Source: Bacillota bacterium
Lineage (GTDB): Bacteria > Bacillota > Clostridia > Lachnospirales > Lachnospiraceae
Reading direction: 5' to 3'
DNA: 64,000 nucleotides
NCBI GenBank assembly: GCA_023423335.1
Contig: JAFAFU010000064.1
Coordinates: forward strand, 1 to 64,000
How positions within the stretch are numbered: the first letter of the stretch is position 1; every line of letters starts with the position of its first letter. The notes beneath the pieces were generated by a model. The model was not told the origin of the DNA and did not search any database. It was given only the letters and a program-made list of their open reading frames with translations. The translations under genes and the position numbers were made by a program. Below, in pieces: positions 50,503 through 60,144 of the stretch.

Positions 50503-51315
50503 ATGTTAGCAGTGTTCTTCAAAAAAAATAAGAGGACCATCCTGATTACCTTATTATTTATTTGCTCATATTTTCTTGGAGCGGGAATTGCCGTGATTAA
50601 GAATGCCTATGGAAAAGCGGAGCAGAGTGCAGGAAGCTGGGGACTCGGATTTACGACGGAAGGAAAGCCTCCGCAGGGGAATGCGACAGCGGATGAACTT
50701 AAGAAATGGGATGCTTATTATATCGGAGATACCGATAAGAAGGTAATCTATCTGACCTTTGATGCAGGGTATGAAAACGGATATACCTCCAAGCTCCTGG
50801 ATGCCCTAAAGAAGCATAATGCGCCGGCAACCTTTTTTTTAGTCGGGAATTATATCGCTACCAGCCCCATCCTGGTGAAGCGGATGGTGGAGGAAGGGCA
50901 TACGGTGGCAAACCATACCTACTCCCATCCGAACATGTCTGGTATCTCCTCCCTGGATGCTTTTTGTGAGGAGCTGCATAAATTAGAGAATCTCTATCAG
51001 GACATAACCGGACAGGAGATGACCAAATACTACCGGCCGCCCCAGGGGAAATACAGCACAAAGAACCTGCAGATGGCCAAGGAACTGGGCTATAAGACCT
51101 TCTTCTGGAGTCTTGCCTATGTTGACTGGTATCAGGATAAGCAGCCCACGAAGGAGGAGGCATTCAAAAAGCTTATAGGACGAATTCACCCGGGGGCTAT
51201 TGTTCTTTTACACAGCACATCAAAAACAAACGCGGAGATTCTGGATGAACTTCTGACCCGGTGGGAAGAGATGGGTTATAGCTTTGGACGGCTGGAGGAG
51301 ATCGTTCAGCAATAA
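50503..51315 (+). CDS. Polysaccharide deacetylase, PdaA-like
   Basis: The start at 50503 follows GGGG by seven bases; the ATG at 50491 has no ribosome site. The 270-residue protein has one N-terminal membrane anchor and a NodB domain: TFDAGYENG with the catalytic Asp, HTYSHPNM with the metal histidines, RPPQGKYS, and the end motif IVLLHS. The pattern fits PdaA, which deacetylates N-acetylmuramic acid on the way to spore-cortex muramic lactam. Other peptidoglycan deacetylases cannot be excluded. Confidence 0.88.
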   Translation: MLAVFFKKNKRTILITLLFICSYFLGAGIAVIKNAYGKAEQSAGSWGLGFTTEGKPPQGNATADELKKWDAYYIGDTDKKVIYLTFDAGYENGYTSKLLDALKKHNAPATFFLVGNYIATSPILVKRMVEEGHTVANHTYSHPNMSGISSLDAFCEELHKLENLYQDITGQEMTKYYRPPQGKYSTKNLQMAKELGYKTFFWSLAYVDWYQDKQPTKEEAFKKLIGRIHPGAIVLLHSTSKTNAEILDELLTRWEEMGYSFGRLEEIVQQ

Positions 51316-51340
51316 GGTCCGGGAAATATAAGCGGAAGGA

Positions 51341-51441
51341 TAATAGTGTGAAAATAAAAAGCAATTTTCACACTTAGAAGTTTGTGCCTGCGTCATCAAA
51401 GCGTGTAAGCATGCTTGACACAAACTAGCTCAAAGGCAGGC
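51341..51441 (+). repeat. Hairpin-module repeat between the deacetylase and SGNH genes
   Basis: TAGTGTGAAAAT/ATTTTCACAC forms a 10-bp hairpin (51346-51373). The 52-base core 51373-51424 begins CTTAGAAGTTTGTGCCTGCG and matches the minus-strand copy at 30519-30570. Internal arms TTTGTG/CACAAA and GCGTG/CATGC fold on themselves, and GTGCCTGC pairs with GCAGGCAT further on. Confidence 0.8.
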
Positions 51442-51557
51442 ATGTTATGTTAGTATGAAAGAAAAGTAGTAATTATATATTGGTTTTTATAGCGGAGAGT
51501 GGTAAGATATACTTTATATGAAACGAATATATTATGAAATAAAGGAGAGCAAAAGCA

Positions 51558-53300
51558 ATGACAAAAGATATCGGTATGGATATGCAAGAGATCGGACAGG
51601 GGGGTCCTAAAGCACCGAGGGACCCGGTAAAAAAACGCAGCTGCCTCTATGTAATGATGGATACGGCAATCGAGGCCTCCGCCCGTAAGGATAGCAAACC
51701 CTCCCAGGAATTCTATCTGGATCAAAAGCGCATTATTGATAAGGTCAAGCTGGCCAGCGGTTTCACGGACGAAAGCATTGTAAATCTGTTGGGGGACTGC
51801 CAGGGCTTTCAGAAATTGGTCCATAGTATCGGCGTAACGATACAGTCAGACAGTGATCCCGAAGGAACCGTAGATTTTGTATTCCAGAACTGGGGCAGAG
51901 TGAATATTTACGAAACTGGAACCAGGATTAAGATATCCTGCCCAAAGAACGGAACCGAGGTCGTCTTCAAACTGGAGGACTACCCGTGGAAGGAAGAAGA
52001 TGATGTTGTAGGTAAATTCGGCTTTGAGTTTGATGAGGTAGGGGATATGGCGGTTGCCACAGTGCGGCTTTACCTGAATGACGGATATGAAGTGCCGGAG
52101 ATCATCACGGAAGCACCGGTGGATTTTACATCCGGGGAGTATCAGGATATGATTGCCGCTTCCCTTATGAGCCGGGGGAATAATTACCGTCTCAAAGCCG
52201 CAATTGAGAAAGCAAAACGGGGAGAAGAGGTGACGATTGCATATATCGGCGGTTCCATTACCCAGGGAGCCGGTGCAAAACCCATTAACACCGGCTGCTA
52301 TGCTTATAAATCATACCTTAGGTTCAAAGAATTGTTCGGCAGGGATGGGGGGAAGAACGTCCGCTATGTAAAAGCCGGTGTGGGAGGCACACCCTCCGAG
52401 CTGGGAATGCTCCGCTATGACCGGGACGTTTTAAGGAAGGGTAGTGTTTGCCCGGATATCGTAATTATAGAGTTTGCCGTTAATGATAACGGCGATGAGA
52501 CAAATGGGGTATGCTATGAAAGCCTGTGCCTGAAAGCGCTGAATGGACCGGGCAGACCGGCGGTAATACTGCTGTACAGTGTATTTTTAAATGATTGGAA
52601 TCTGCAGGACCGTCTGGCGCCGATCGGAAACCACTACAATCTGCCCATGGTCAGTGTGAAGGACGCGGTTGTTGAGCAATTTAAGCTTTCCAAGGAGAAG
52701 GGTAACGTAATCTCGAAAAGACAGTTCTTTTTTGATGTATTCCATCCGACTAACGATGGGCATACAGTTATGGCTGACTGCCTAAGCTATCTTTTTACGG
52801 AGACGGACAGGAGCGCTGCTGATCAGGAGGATCTTAATACGGATCAGGAGCCTTTTCTGGGAAATTGGTTTATGGACATCTGCCTGATCGACCGCATGGA
52901 GAATACAGATATGGTTAAAATCAGTGAAGGCAGCTTTACCGGTATGGATAACGATCTTCAGGCGGTTGAGATGGATGAGGATCTGATTCCTACTCCGCAG
53001 TTCCCGAACAATTGGATGCATATACCCCAGTCCGGCCGGGAGGATTTTAAAATCACCGCCGTAAGTAAGAGCCTGGTATTGATATTCAAGGATTCCGGCA
53101 GCAGTTCCTTCGGAAAGGCGGATGTTTATGTGGACGGAAGCTATCTGAAAACCCTGGATCCCCATGAGAATAACTGGACCCACTGTAACCCGGCAATTAT
53201 TTACCGGGAGGATACCCCCGGAGAGCATGTGGTTACTGTCCGTATGGCAGCCGGTGATGAAGGCAAGAGCTTTACGATCTTAGGAATTGGAATACAATAG
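51558..53300 (+). CDS. SGNH/GDSL-family hydrolase with flanking beta domains
   Basis: This 580-residue protein starts after AAGGAG. It has a beta-rich N-terminal part (about 1-190), a central SGNH domain with GGSITQGAG (nucleophile Ser), AGVGGTPS, EFAVNDNGDE and the catalytic DVFHPTNDGH. A C-terminal jelly-roll-like region of about 130 residues contains DVYVDGSYLKTL. No signal peptide is visible, so it probably deacetylates an imported sugar or oligosaccharide in the cytoplasm. It is 11 bases upstream of the uridine-kinase gene. Confidence 0.85.
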   Translation: MTKDIGMDMQEIGQGGPKAPRDPVKKRSCLYVMMDTAIEASARKDSKPSQEFYLDQKRIIDKVKLASGFTDESIVNLLGDCQGFQKLVHSIGVTIQSDSDPEGTVDFVFQNWGRVNIYETGTRIKISCPKNGTEVVFKLEDYPWKEEDDVVGKFGFEFDEVGDMAVATVRLYLNDGYEVPEIITEAPVDFTSGEYQDMIAASLMSRGNNYRLKAAIEKAKRGEEVTIAYIGGSITQGAGAKPINTGCYAYKSYLRFKELFGRDGGKNVRYVKAGVGGTPSELGMLRYDRDVLRKGSVCPDIVIIEFAVNDNGDETNGVCYESLCLKALNGPGRPAVILLYSVFLNDWNLQDRLAPIGNHYNLPMVSVKDAVVEQFKLSKEKGNVISKRQFFFDVFHPTNDGHTVMADCLSYLFTETDRSAADQEDLNTDQEPFLGNWFMDICLIDRMENTDMVKISEGSFTGMDNDLQAVEMDEDLIPTPQFPNNWMHIPQSGREDFKITAVSKSLVLIFKDSGSSSFGKADVYVDGSYLKTLDPHENNWTHCNPAIIYREDTPGEHVVTVRMAAGDEGKSFTILGIGIQ

Positions 53301-53311
53301 CGGGGTGACCT

Positions 53312-53932
53312 ATGAAGAATGTGATTGTAATCGGAGTTTCCGGCGGCTCTGCCTCCGGGAAAACGACAGTTGCAAACCGGATTAAAGATGAATTTAAGGA
53401 TAGTGTTGAATTATTAAGCCATGATTTTTATTATCTGCCGCATGATGAACTGTCTTTCGAAGAAAGGGTTAAGCTAAATTATGATCATCCGAATACCTTC
53501 GATACGGAGAGACTGATTAAAGATATTAAGAAGCTGAAGCAATTGATGCCGATTGAGAGGCCGGTCTATTCTTACGTAATTTACAACCGGCTGCCGGAGA
53601 CGATAAAGGTGAATCCGGCCAAGGTCATAATCGTAGAGGGCTTTTTGATATTCGAAAACCCGGAGCTCAGGGAGCTGATGGATATCAAGGTGTTCGTAGA
53701 TACGGATGCGGATGAGAGACTGATCCGGCGTATCGTCAGAGATGTGAATGAGCGCGGAAGAAGCCTTGAATCAGTGATCGCGCAGTATACAAATATGGTT
53801 AAGCCGATGCATGAGCTTTTCGTGGAGCCGTACAAAAAATATGCGGATCTGATCATACCGAGGGGCGGACTAAATACGGTTGCAATCGACATGCTGATCC
53901 ATAGAATTAAAGGAATATTATCTGAGGAATAA
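53312..53932 (+). CDS. Uridine kinase family protein
   Basis: This 206-residue P-loop kinase has Walker A GGSASGKTT at about residues 10-18, LLSHDFYYLP, YDHPNTFD and the lid/VFVDTDADERLIRRIVRD region. Length and motifs match Udk (uridine/cytidine kinase of pyrimidine salvage). Its place directly after an SGNH hydrolase gene is unusual for udk, so a related sugar or nucleoside substrate is possible. Confidence 0.85.
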   Translation: MKNVIVIGVSGGSASGKTTVANRIKDEFKDSVELLSHDFYYLPHDELSFEERVKLNYDHPNTFDTERLIKDIKKLKQLMPIERPVYSYVIYNRLPETIKVNPAKVIIVEGFLIFENPELRELMDIKVFVDTDADERLIRRIVRDVNERGRSLESVIAQYTNMVKPMHELFVEPYKKYADLIIPRGGLNTVAIDMLIHRIKGILSEE

Positions 53933-53982
53933 GCAAGAGATAATTATTTGGAAATTATTAATCTATAACGATGATTTAAGGG

Positions 53983-54234
53983 TCAAAAGCTCTTCAAAAA
54001 TATGGCTTCGTCAATTTGCGAGATTTAGCTGACAATAACGTGATACAAAACATAGTTCATTCGCAACACGCTTTCGCTTGGATGAAGTACGTAGCGGTAC
54101 GTAAGGCCCTAAAACACAGGGCCTAAGTACCAACGACTTCATAACAGTTGCTCATCGAACTATGTTCTGCATCACTTCAATATCGTCAGTAAATGTGCAA
54201 ATTGACGAAGCCATGATGCTCAAAACGCTTTTGA
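53983..54234. repeat. MITE-like long palindromic intergenic element, copy 2
   Basis: The arms begin TCAAAAGC and end GCTTTTGA, and inside lie CGTCAATTTGC/GCAAATTGACG, CATAGTTC/GAACTATG, ATGAAGT/ACTTCAT and a terminal GGCCC-loop-GGGCC. Base changes relative to 4908-5185 often keep the pairing: the GGCCC-GAGCC tip there is GGCCC-GGGCC here. It fills most of the 391-base gap between the kinase and GNAT genes. Confidence 0.8.
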
Positions 54235-54323
54235 GATTGAAGTAATGACATGCATATAATATTATGTTATTTGATATATGATTTGTATTACAAGGAAATC
54301 CATATCTGAATAGGAGGTGAATA

Positions 54324-54842
54324 GTGAACGATTTAATTTTAATCAGACCTTCAAAGGTTTTAGAAAGAGAAATTCTGGAATATAGGCAGGAATACTTTGA
54401 CTTTGGAGAAACACAGGTTAATGGCAGTTGTGGTTTGGCTTATCATGATAATTTTGATGAATGGCTTAACCTTGTCCTTTCCATTGAAAAAGACAAATTA
54501 AGAAATAACGTTCACACAAGTACATTTTTCTCTGTACGTAAAGAAGATAATAAAATTATAGGTAGTGTAAAACTTCACCATTTTTTAACATCTGATTTAG
54601 AAAATGGCGGGCATATAGCATATGGGATACGTCCATCAGAAAGAAAAAAAGGTTATGGCAAACAGCAGTTGTTGCTCATTTTGGATGTCGCACGAAATAT
54701 GAAAATCCCTAAAGTGATGATTGTATGTGATAAAGATAATATTGCTTCAGCTAAAACAGCATTAAGCTGTAACGGTATTTTAACAAATGAAATCATACAT
54801 GAGGGTGTAGAGCAACAGCACTATTGGATTGACCTCAACTAA
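54324..54842 (+). CDS. GNAT-family N-acetyltransferase
   Basis: This 172-residue protein begins with GTG five bases after AGGAGGTG. The acetyl-CoA pyrophosphate loop is RPSERKKGYGKQQL near residue 109, and the last strand ends in QQHYWIDLN. Its codons are richer in A and T than those of its neighbours, and it lies beside a MITE-like repeat, so recent gain is possible. The substrate is unknown. Confidence 0.87.
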   Translation: MNDLILIRPSKVLEREILEYRQEYFDFGETQVNGSCGLAYHDNFDEWLNLVLSIEKDKLRNNVHTSTFFSVRKEDNKIIGSVKLHHFLTSDLENGGHIAYGIRPSERKKGYGKQQLLLILDVARNMKIPKVMIVCDKDNIASAKTALSCNGILTNEIIHEGVEQQHYWIDLN

Positions 54843-54974
54843 TAAGAATATTTATCATTGGTTTTAACTCATTTTTATTAAGTAAGATAAGAATATATCA
54901 ATAGGGCAGGGCATAATTAGCTCTGCTCAAAAAAGAATAAATATCAACTATAAGTTATGACAGAGCCATAAATT

Positions 54975-55033
54975 AAAACCCTGAATTGGCAGCCGGATGA
55001 CAATAATCCGCCGGTACCCGGTCCAGGGTTTTT
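54975..55033. terminator. Bidirectional terminator between GNAT and P-loop genes
   Basis: AAAACCCTG and CAGGGTTTT enclose a smaller CCGGAT/ATCCG hairpin. T runs lie on both strands. Confidence 0.75.
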
Positions 55034-55074
55034 GAACGATTATTCCATAGTTTGGGAGGACATATATCGGAGGC

Positions 55075-56154
55075 CTATTCGTTTTGCTTGCCCGTTTGTA
55101 AAATTTCCCGGATCAGTCTCTGGTATAAGGCATCTACCTTGCTAAAGTCCATGGTCCCAATATAGATTTTCTCCAGCTCATCATGGAGGTTTTTCGCTTT
55201 TTCAACATGGATGCATGCGGTATCGATCAGGTTGTGGGCCGTTGCCAGATTGCCGGAGAGAATGGCAATGTCTGACTCGGGTATGGGCTCCATCAGGTCC
55301 TTTATCTGAATTACGAAGGAGTCGCCCGTCTCATGGAAGGAGTTTGCCGTAGTCACTCCGATACCGATAGAGGGGAAAATGAGATGGTCGATCTTATCAG
55401 GAGCTTCGACGGAACAGTAACAGGTGATGACCTCAAGCTTCTTGGCTGTGACCTGCTGATAAAGCTCCGTAAGCAATGCTTCAGAAGCCGCACCCCATTC
55501 ATCCCTTATTTCATAGAGCTTTGGACAAAGCTCCGTAAGGGTGCTGTCCAAAAATACGATCTTACCTATGGATACTGCACTTAAGAGTCGCTTTCTTTCG
55601 GGGCCCTTTGGGGACTCCTTAAGCATTTCTGTAAACATTCCCAGGGCATTTCTTACATTATCACGGTTGATATAGGGTGAGGCAATGGAACGGTTGGTTT
55701 CCAGCAGGGTAACGGCTGCTTTGATGCAATAGGTAGCCATGGAATGGCATCCGGATATCATATCAGTCAATTCGATGATTTTGGCCTTATGCTTTGTCAG
55801 AGCTTCCTGATTCCAGGCTTCTCCCATATTAATTATAATATCATAGGCGCCGGGATATTTAGGCTCCAGGATGTGCGGGGCGGTTCCGTCCACCAGGGAG
55901 ACCTTCGCATCGTAATCCAGTATGGCATCCAGGGATAGGGGATCACTGGAACAGGGGATATACTCAATCCGATGACCCTGTTCCGAAAGCTTTTTGGCAA
56001 TGCGCTTCATCAGGGAGCTTTTGCCGCAGCCGGGGCCTCCTTTTAATATATACATCCGGTTCCCCTTTAAAGGGTCGCTTAGCTGTTCGAAGAGCGGTAC
56101 AAAGCCCTTCTTGGTATTACTTCCTAAGAAAAATTGAAGATATTGATCAAACAT
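55075..56154 (-). CDS. P-loop ATPase, PRK06851-like
   Basis: This 359-residue protein starts after GGAGGAT. Walker A GGPGCGKSS lies near residue 39 in a YILKGGPGCGKSSLMKRIAKKL context; YDIIINMGEAWN and VFLDSTL are later landmarks. It resembles the uncharacterised PRK06851 family of Firmicutes NTPases. In that family a second P-loop can be found in the C-terminal half; I do not see one here. The function is unknown. Confidence 0.65.
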   Translation of the reverse strand: MFDQYLQFFLGSNTKKGFVPLFEQLSDPLKGNRMYILKGGPGCGKSSLMKRIAKKLSEQGHRIEYIPCSSDPLSLDAILDYDAKVSLVDGTAPHILEPKYPGAYDIIINMGEAWNQEALTKHKAKIIELTDMISGCHSMATYCIKAAVTLLETNRSIASPYINRDNVRNALGMFTEMLKESPKGPERKRLLSAVSIGKIVFLDSTLTELCPKLYEIRDEWGAASEALLTELYQQVTAKKLEVITCYCSVEAPDKIDHLIFPSIGIGVTTANSFHETGDSFVIQIKDLMEPIPESDIAILSGNLATAHNLIDTACIHVEKAKNLHDELEKIYIGTMDFSKVDALYQRLIREILQTGKQNE

Positions 56155-56267
56155 GGTAATCCTCCGTTAACAATTCTACAATCATTGTATGTATCAGCAA
56201 GATGATTATTGATTGTTCTTATGACGTTATAGAATTTCCTGATTCTTTTTTCCTATTTTACATAAAT

Positions 56268-56296
56268 TTTACTATGTATATTGGCAGGCTTATAGT
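56268..56296 (+). promoter_or_regulatory. Probable promoter of the EAL-protein gene
   Basis: TTTACT, 17-base spacer, TATAGT, about 130 bases before the start. Confidence 0.5.
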
Positions 56297-56426
56297 AAAA
56301 TGATGATAGGATTATGTCGAAAACAGGGATATCCGATACAATAGGAGATAAACTTAAGAACAGGGAAGAAATGGATCCGGTACAACAACGGATGTGATTT
56401 TTGAAGCTGAGCAAAGGATGGATATC

Positions 56427-58115
56427 ATGAGACTGGACGAAAAGAAAAGCGGCAAATTGAATTATATTGACAATATTATGCTTGGGCTGACGGGCATCCG
56501 GAGCGGCAGAGCAATGATCCGGTATGCCTGGTGGGGATTTATCCTGATCCTGATTGCCCTGATTGGTCTTCTGGTATACTTTACCGGCGGAACTCCGAAT
56601 ACCATAGCGCATCTGATGTATATTCCCATTATCATCTCTGTTTTTATCTTCGGGGTGAAGGGCGGCATATTTTCTTCGCTGGTTTCCGGACTGGTTCTGG
56701 GACCTTATATGCCGGTTAAGATATCGGACGGATCGGAGCAGGAAACCTTCTCCTGGATGCTTCGGATTCTATTATTTATCATAATAGTTATCGTAGTGGG
56801 ACAGCTCACGGAATATATCCGTAGGGTGAACGATGTGGAGAAAAAGAAAGCCTATGAGGATTCTCTCACGGGCCGTCCCAGCTTAAATAAGTTCAAGTAT
56901 GATATGGAAAACCATTTTAAGGGAAATAAGCAGGATGCCTTCTCCGTACTTATGTTTGAATTCGAAAATATGGAGATGGTAAACCGGTATGTAAGCTATG
57001 AAGTGGCACAGAAATCCCTGCTGAAGCTATTGGATGAGGCAGAAGCATTTTTTGATCAGGGATATCTTTATTCCCTTGATTCCAATAAATTCATCGTTTT
57101 ACTTGCTGATGCAGAATATAAGGCAGCATATGACCTGGCCAAGGGGTTTATCAAAAAGATGAAAAAGCCGGTTTATGTGAAGGAGCTGCCGGTTGCGATT
57201 ATAACCAGGGGCAGTCTTGCCGGGGTTCCTCTGCATGGCTCGGAGCCGGATGATATTATCATGAAGCTGGAGAAGGCACTGGATGAGGCCACGAAGTCCC
57301 ATCATGAAATCATGATATATGATGAGAAGATCACCATGGAAAGCAGGGATTCCTACAACACCTTAATTTCGCTGTACAGGGCTGTCCAGAATGATACCTT
57401 TACTTTGGTATACCAACCAAAGATAAGGCCGATGGATTGTGAAATGGTCGGCGTGGAGGCGCTGCTTCGCTGGAATGACAATTCGTACAGAAATCTTCCG
57501 ATCAGTGATGTGATTAAGATAGCAGAGGATGCTGAGTTCATCAGTCAGATTACCAGATGGGTGATTGATCATTCCATTCTGCAGCTGAAGGAATGGGAAA
57601 AGGAGGGGATCCGTACAACCATAGCGATTAATCTCTCTCCGAGGGACTTAAAAGATACTTCCATACTTGAGTATACCAGGGAATGCATTGAAGCTCATAA
57701 CGTCGACCCCGGCCTTCTGGAATTTGAGCTTACGGAGAGGACGATAATCGATGATGAAATCACCCTGTTCCATAACCTGAATGAGATCAGAAAAGCCGGA
57801 ATCAAGGTATCTCTCGATGATTATGGTACCGGCCATAATTCGCTTAAATATATCTCGAAAATATTTTTCCATTTTGATTATATCAAGATCGACAAACAAT
57901 TGATTGATGAGATTGACACCAATAAGATCCTGATTGAAGCAATCATAAAGGTTTCCCACGGCTTTGGCATCAAAGTAATTGCAGAGGGAGTGGAGACGAA
58001 GGAACAACTGGATATCCTCCATGAGGCGGGCTGTGATTATGTCCAGGGCTATTATTTCAGTAAGCCGTTACCGCCCGAGCGGTTCGTGGAATATGCCAAA
58101 GAGAGAAAGGCATAA
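56427..58115 (+). CDS. Membrane-bound c-di-GMP phosphodiesterase (degenerate GGDEF plus EAL)
   Basis: The start at 56427 is placed nine bases after AAAGGA; in-frame alternatives lie at 56418 and 56394. The 562-residue protein has three to four N-terminal membrane helices, a GGDEF-like domain in which the active loop reads SLDSNKF rather than GGDEF, and a complete EAL domain. The EAL markers are GVEALLRW, INLSPRDL, ELTERTI, SLDDYGTGHNSL, DYIKIDK, VIAEGVET and VQGYYFSKPL. It should hydrolyse c-di-GMP; the GGDEF part is probably regulatory. Confidence 0.92.
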   Translation: MRLDEKKSGKLNYIDNIMLGLTGIRSGRAMIRYAWWGFILILIALIGLLVYFTGGTPNTIAHLMYIPIIISVFIFGVKGGIFSSLVSGLVLGPYMPVKISDGSEQETFSWMLRILLFIIIVIVVGQLTEYIRRVNDVEKKKAYEDSLTGRPSLNKFKYDMENHFKGNKQDAFSVLMFEFENMEMVNRYVSYEVAQKSLLKLLDEAEAFFDQGYLYSLDSNKFIVLLADAEYKAAYDLAKGFIKKMKKPVYVKELPVAIITRGSLAGVPLHGSEPDDIIMKLEKALDEATKSHHEIMIYDEKITMESRDSYNTLISLYRAVQNDTFTLVYQPKIRPMDCEMVGVEALLRWNDNSYRNLPISDVIKIAEDAEFISQITRWVIDHSILQLKEWEKEGIRTTIAINLSPRDLKDTSILEYTRECIEAHNVDPGLLEFELTERTIIDDEITLFHNLNEIRKAGIKVSLDDYGTGHNSLKYISKIFFHFDYIKIDKQLIDEIDTNKILIEAIIKVSHGFGIKVIAEGVETKEQLDILHEAGCDYVQGYYFSKPLPPERFVEYAKERKA

Positions 58116-58144
58116 TGGATTATGGCGACTGTGCCGGTAAAAGG

Positions 58145-58184
58145 ACCCTGTGAGATTATAAAGTTTCACAGGGTTTTTCTTTTG
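58145..58184 (+). terminator. Terminator of the EAL-protein gene
   Basis: ACCCTGTGA / TCACAGGGT stem with a 12-nt loop, then TTTTTCTTTT. Bases 58185-58389 hold only a weak TGTAAT-N17-TATACT promoter candidate near 58270. Confidence 0.85.
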
Positions 58185-58389
58185 CCTGCCTGGAGATTAT
58201 AGAAAATCAATGGGATTATAAGAAGTATATAATACAAACGAATAAGATATAGGATGAATTAATACTGTAATATCCCACATATCTATGGTATACTTATATC
58301 TGACTTTAATGTTTTTCCATGGCGGACAGCCGGTGATGATTATACCGGTAAGCGGATAAAAGTGGAAGATAGAGACAGGGAGGACAAAC

Positions 58390-60117
58390 ATGGATAAGGC
58401 GATTCAGAAAAGTACAACGGAGCGTTTGCTTTGGGCTCAGTTCGATGCATTGCAGTTAGGCTCAAAATGGGATGAGAGGGATATCAAAAAGCCGCAGATC
58501 CTGATTGAGGATGTTTACGGAGATTCTCATCCGGGCAGCGTTCATCTGGGCCAACTGACGGAGCAGGCAAAATACGGAGTTTTTGAGAGCGGAGGTTTTC
58601 CGGCGCAGTTCCACGCGACGGATCTTTGTGACGGCTGTGCCCAGGGCCATGACGGCATGAACTATATCCTGGCTTCCAGAGAGGCGATCTGTGATATGGT
58701 GGAGCTTCACGGCTCTGTTACTCCCTGGGACGGCATGCTTTTGTCTTCCTCCTGTGACAAATCCATCCCGGCCCATCTGAAGGCGGCGGCCAGACTGGAT
58801 ATTCCTGCGATATTTATTCCCGGCGGAAGCATGAGGCCGGGTCCTTATATGACCACTTCCAATCTCTCCGGTGACATCTCACTCCGTCAGAAAAGAGCAG
58901 GAGAGATTACCGACCAGGAGGTCAGGGACTATAAAATAACCGGGTGTCCCTCCTGCGGCGCCTGTGCGTTCCTGGGAACGGCAAGCACAATGCAGTGTAT
59001 GGCAGAAGCTTTGGGTATGGCCTTACCCGGTTCTGCACTGGCACCGGCTACGATGCGGGACATCCTGCAATATGCCAGGGAAGCCGGCCGGGGGATAATG
59101 GAATTGGCAGCGAGGAAGCTGACGGCCAGTGCTATCATGACCAGGGATGCCTTTATCAATGCCTTTGTCGTGCACAGTGCCATTGGCGGATCGACCAATG
59201 CCATGCTGCATCTGCCGTCCATTGCCAGAGAACTGGGAATCGAGATCGAACCGGAGCTGGTGGATGAAATTAATCATAAGATACCTCATCTGGGAAATGT
59301 GACACCCAGCGGAAAACATGTAACGGAAGCCTTCTGGTTTGCAGGAGGTGTCCCGATGATCCAGCTTCTTCTGAAGGATTATCTTAATCTTGATGTTCTG
59401 ACGGTTACAGGGAGGACCTTGGGAGAGAATCTGGAGAGAATGGAGAGGGATAATTTCTTTGCCCGTAATGCGGGTTACCTGGCTAATTACGGACTTCGCA
59501 GGGAAGATGTCATATTTCCGGTGGAGAAAGCGGAGGAGACCGGTTCTATCGCAGTTTTAAAGGGCAATATCGCTGCGGAGGGAGCGGTAATGAAATATTC
59601 CGCCTGTGTCAGGAAGCTTCATAGCCATAAAGGTCCTGCCCGTGTGTATAACTCGGAGGAGGAAGCCCATCAGGCGGTGGTCGGCGGTCAGATCAATCCC
59701 GGAGACGTGATTGTTATCCGTTATGAAGGCCCCAGGGGTTCCGGTATGCCGGAAATGTATATGACAACAGAAGCAATTGTATGTGACCCTCGGTTGAACG
59801 GCTCCGTAGCTCTTATCACGGACGGCAGATTTTCCGGCGCAACAAGAGGAGCGGCAATCGGGCACATTTCACCGGAAGCAGCGGTTGGCGGACCGATTGC
59901 ATTCCTGAGGGATGGGGATATCATCGAGTATAGCGTACAGGATAGAAGCATCAACTGTATCGGAATTAACGGGAAGGAAGTAACCCCGGAGGAGGTAGAG
60001 GAGGTATTTGCACTGCGGGCAAAGGAAGGAATCCTGCCCAGACCGTCCAGAAAAGGAATTTTAAAAAGATATACCACATTGGCTTTATCCGCAATGAAGG
60101 GTGCAGGATTTGAATAG
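58390..60117 (+). CDS. IlvD/Edd-family dehydratase, probable sugar-acid dehydratase
   Basis: This 575-residue protein follows GGGAGG. Iron-sulfur ligand positions are Cys80 (with Cys83, CDGC), Cys122 in SCDKSIPAH and Cys189/Cys192 in GCPSCGAC. Lys124 of the CDK motif is the usual carbamylated Mg ligand. The spacing resembles the [2Fe-2S] sugar-acid dehydratases (xylonate, arabonate, gluconate) more than the branched-chain amino acid enzyme. No ilv genes are near. It is paired with a DapA-family aldolase, so it probably turns an aldonate into a 2-keto-3-deoxy acid. Confidence 0.85.
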   Translation: MDKAIQKSTTERLLWAQFDALQLGSKWDERDIKKPQILIEDVYGDSHPGSVHLGQLTEQAKYGVFESGGFPAQFHATDLCDGCAQGHDGMNYILASREAICDMVELHGSVTPWDGMLLSSSCDKSIPAHLKAAARLDIPAIFIPGGSMRPGPYMTTSNLSGDISLRQKRAGEITDQEVRDYKITGCPSCGACAFLGTASTMQCMAEALGMALPGSALAPATMRDILQYAREAGRGIMELAARKLTASAIMTRDAFINAFVVHSAIGGSTNAMLHLPSIARELGIEIEPELVDEINHKIPHLGNVTPSGKHVTEAFWFAGGVPMIQLLLKDYLNLDVLTVTGRTLGENLERMERDNFFARNAGYLANYGLRREDVIFPVEKAEETGSIAVLKGNIAAEGAVMKYSACVRKLHSHKGPARVYNSEEEAHQAVVGGQINPGDVIVIRYEGPRGSGMPEMYMTTEAIVCDPRLNGSVALITDGRFSGATRGAAIGHISPEAAVGGPIAFLRDGDIIEYSVQDRSINCIGINGKEVTPEEVEEVFALRAKEGILPRPSRKGILKRYTTLALSAMKGAGFE

Positions 60118-60144
60118 AATATGCGAAAAGCAAAGGAGTATCGA

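Noticed and set aside
58390..60117. Branched-chain amino acid IlvD
   Set aside because: No other ilv or leu genes are nearby, the protein is paired with a DapA-family aldolase, and its Cys pattern fits sugar-acid dehydratases better.
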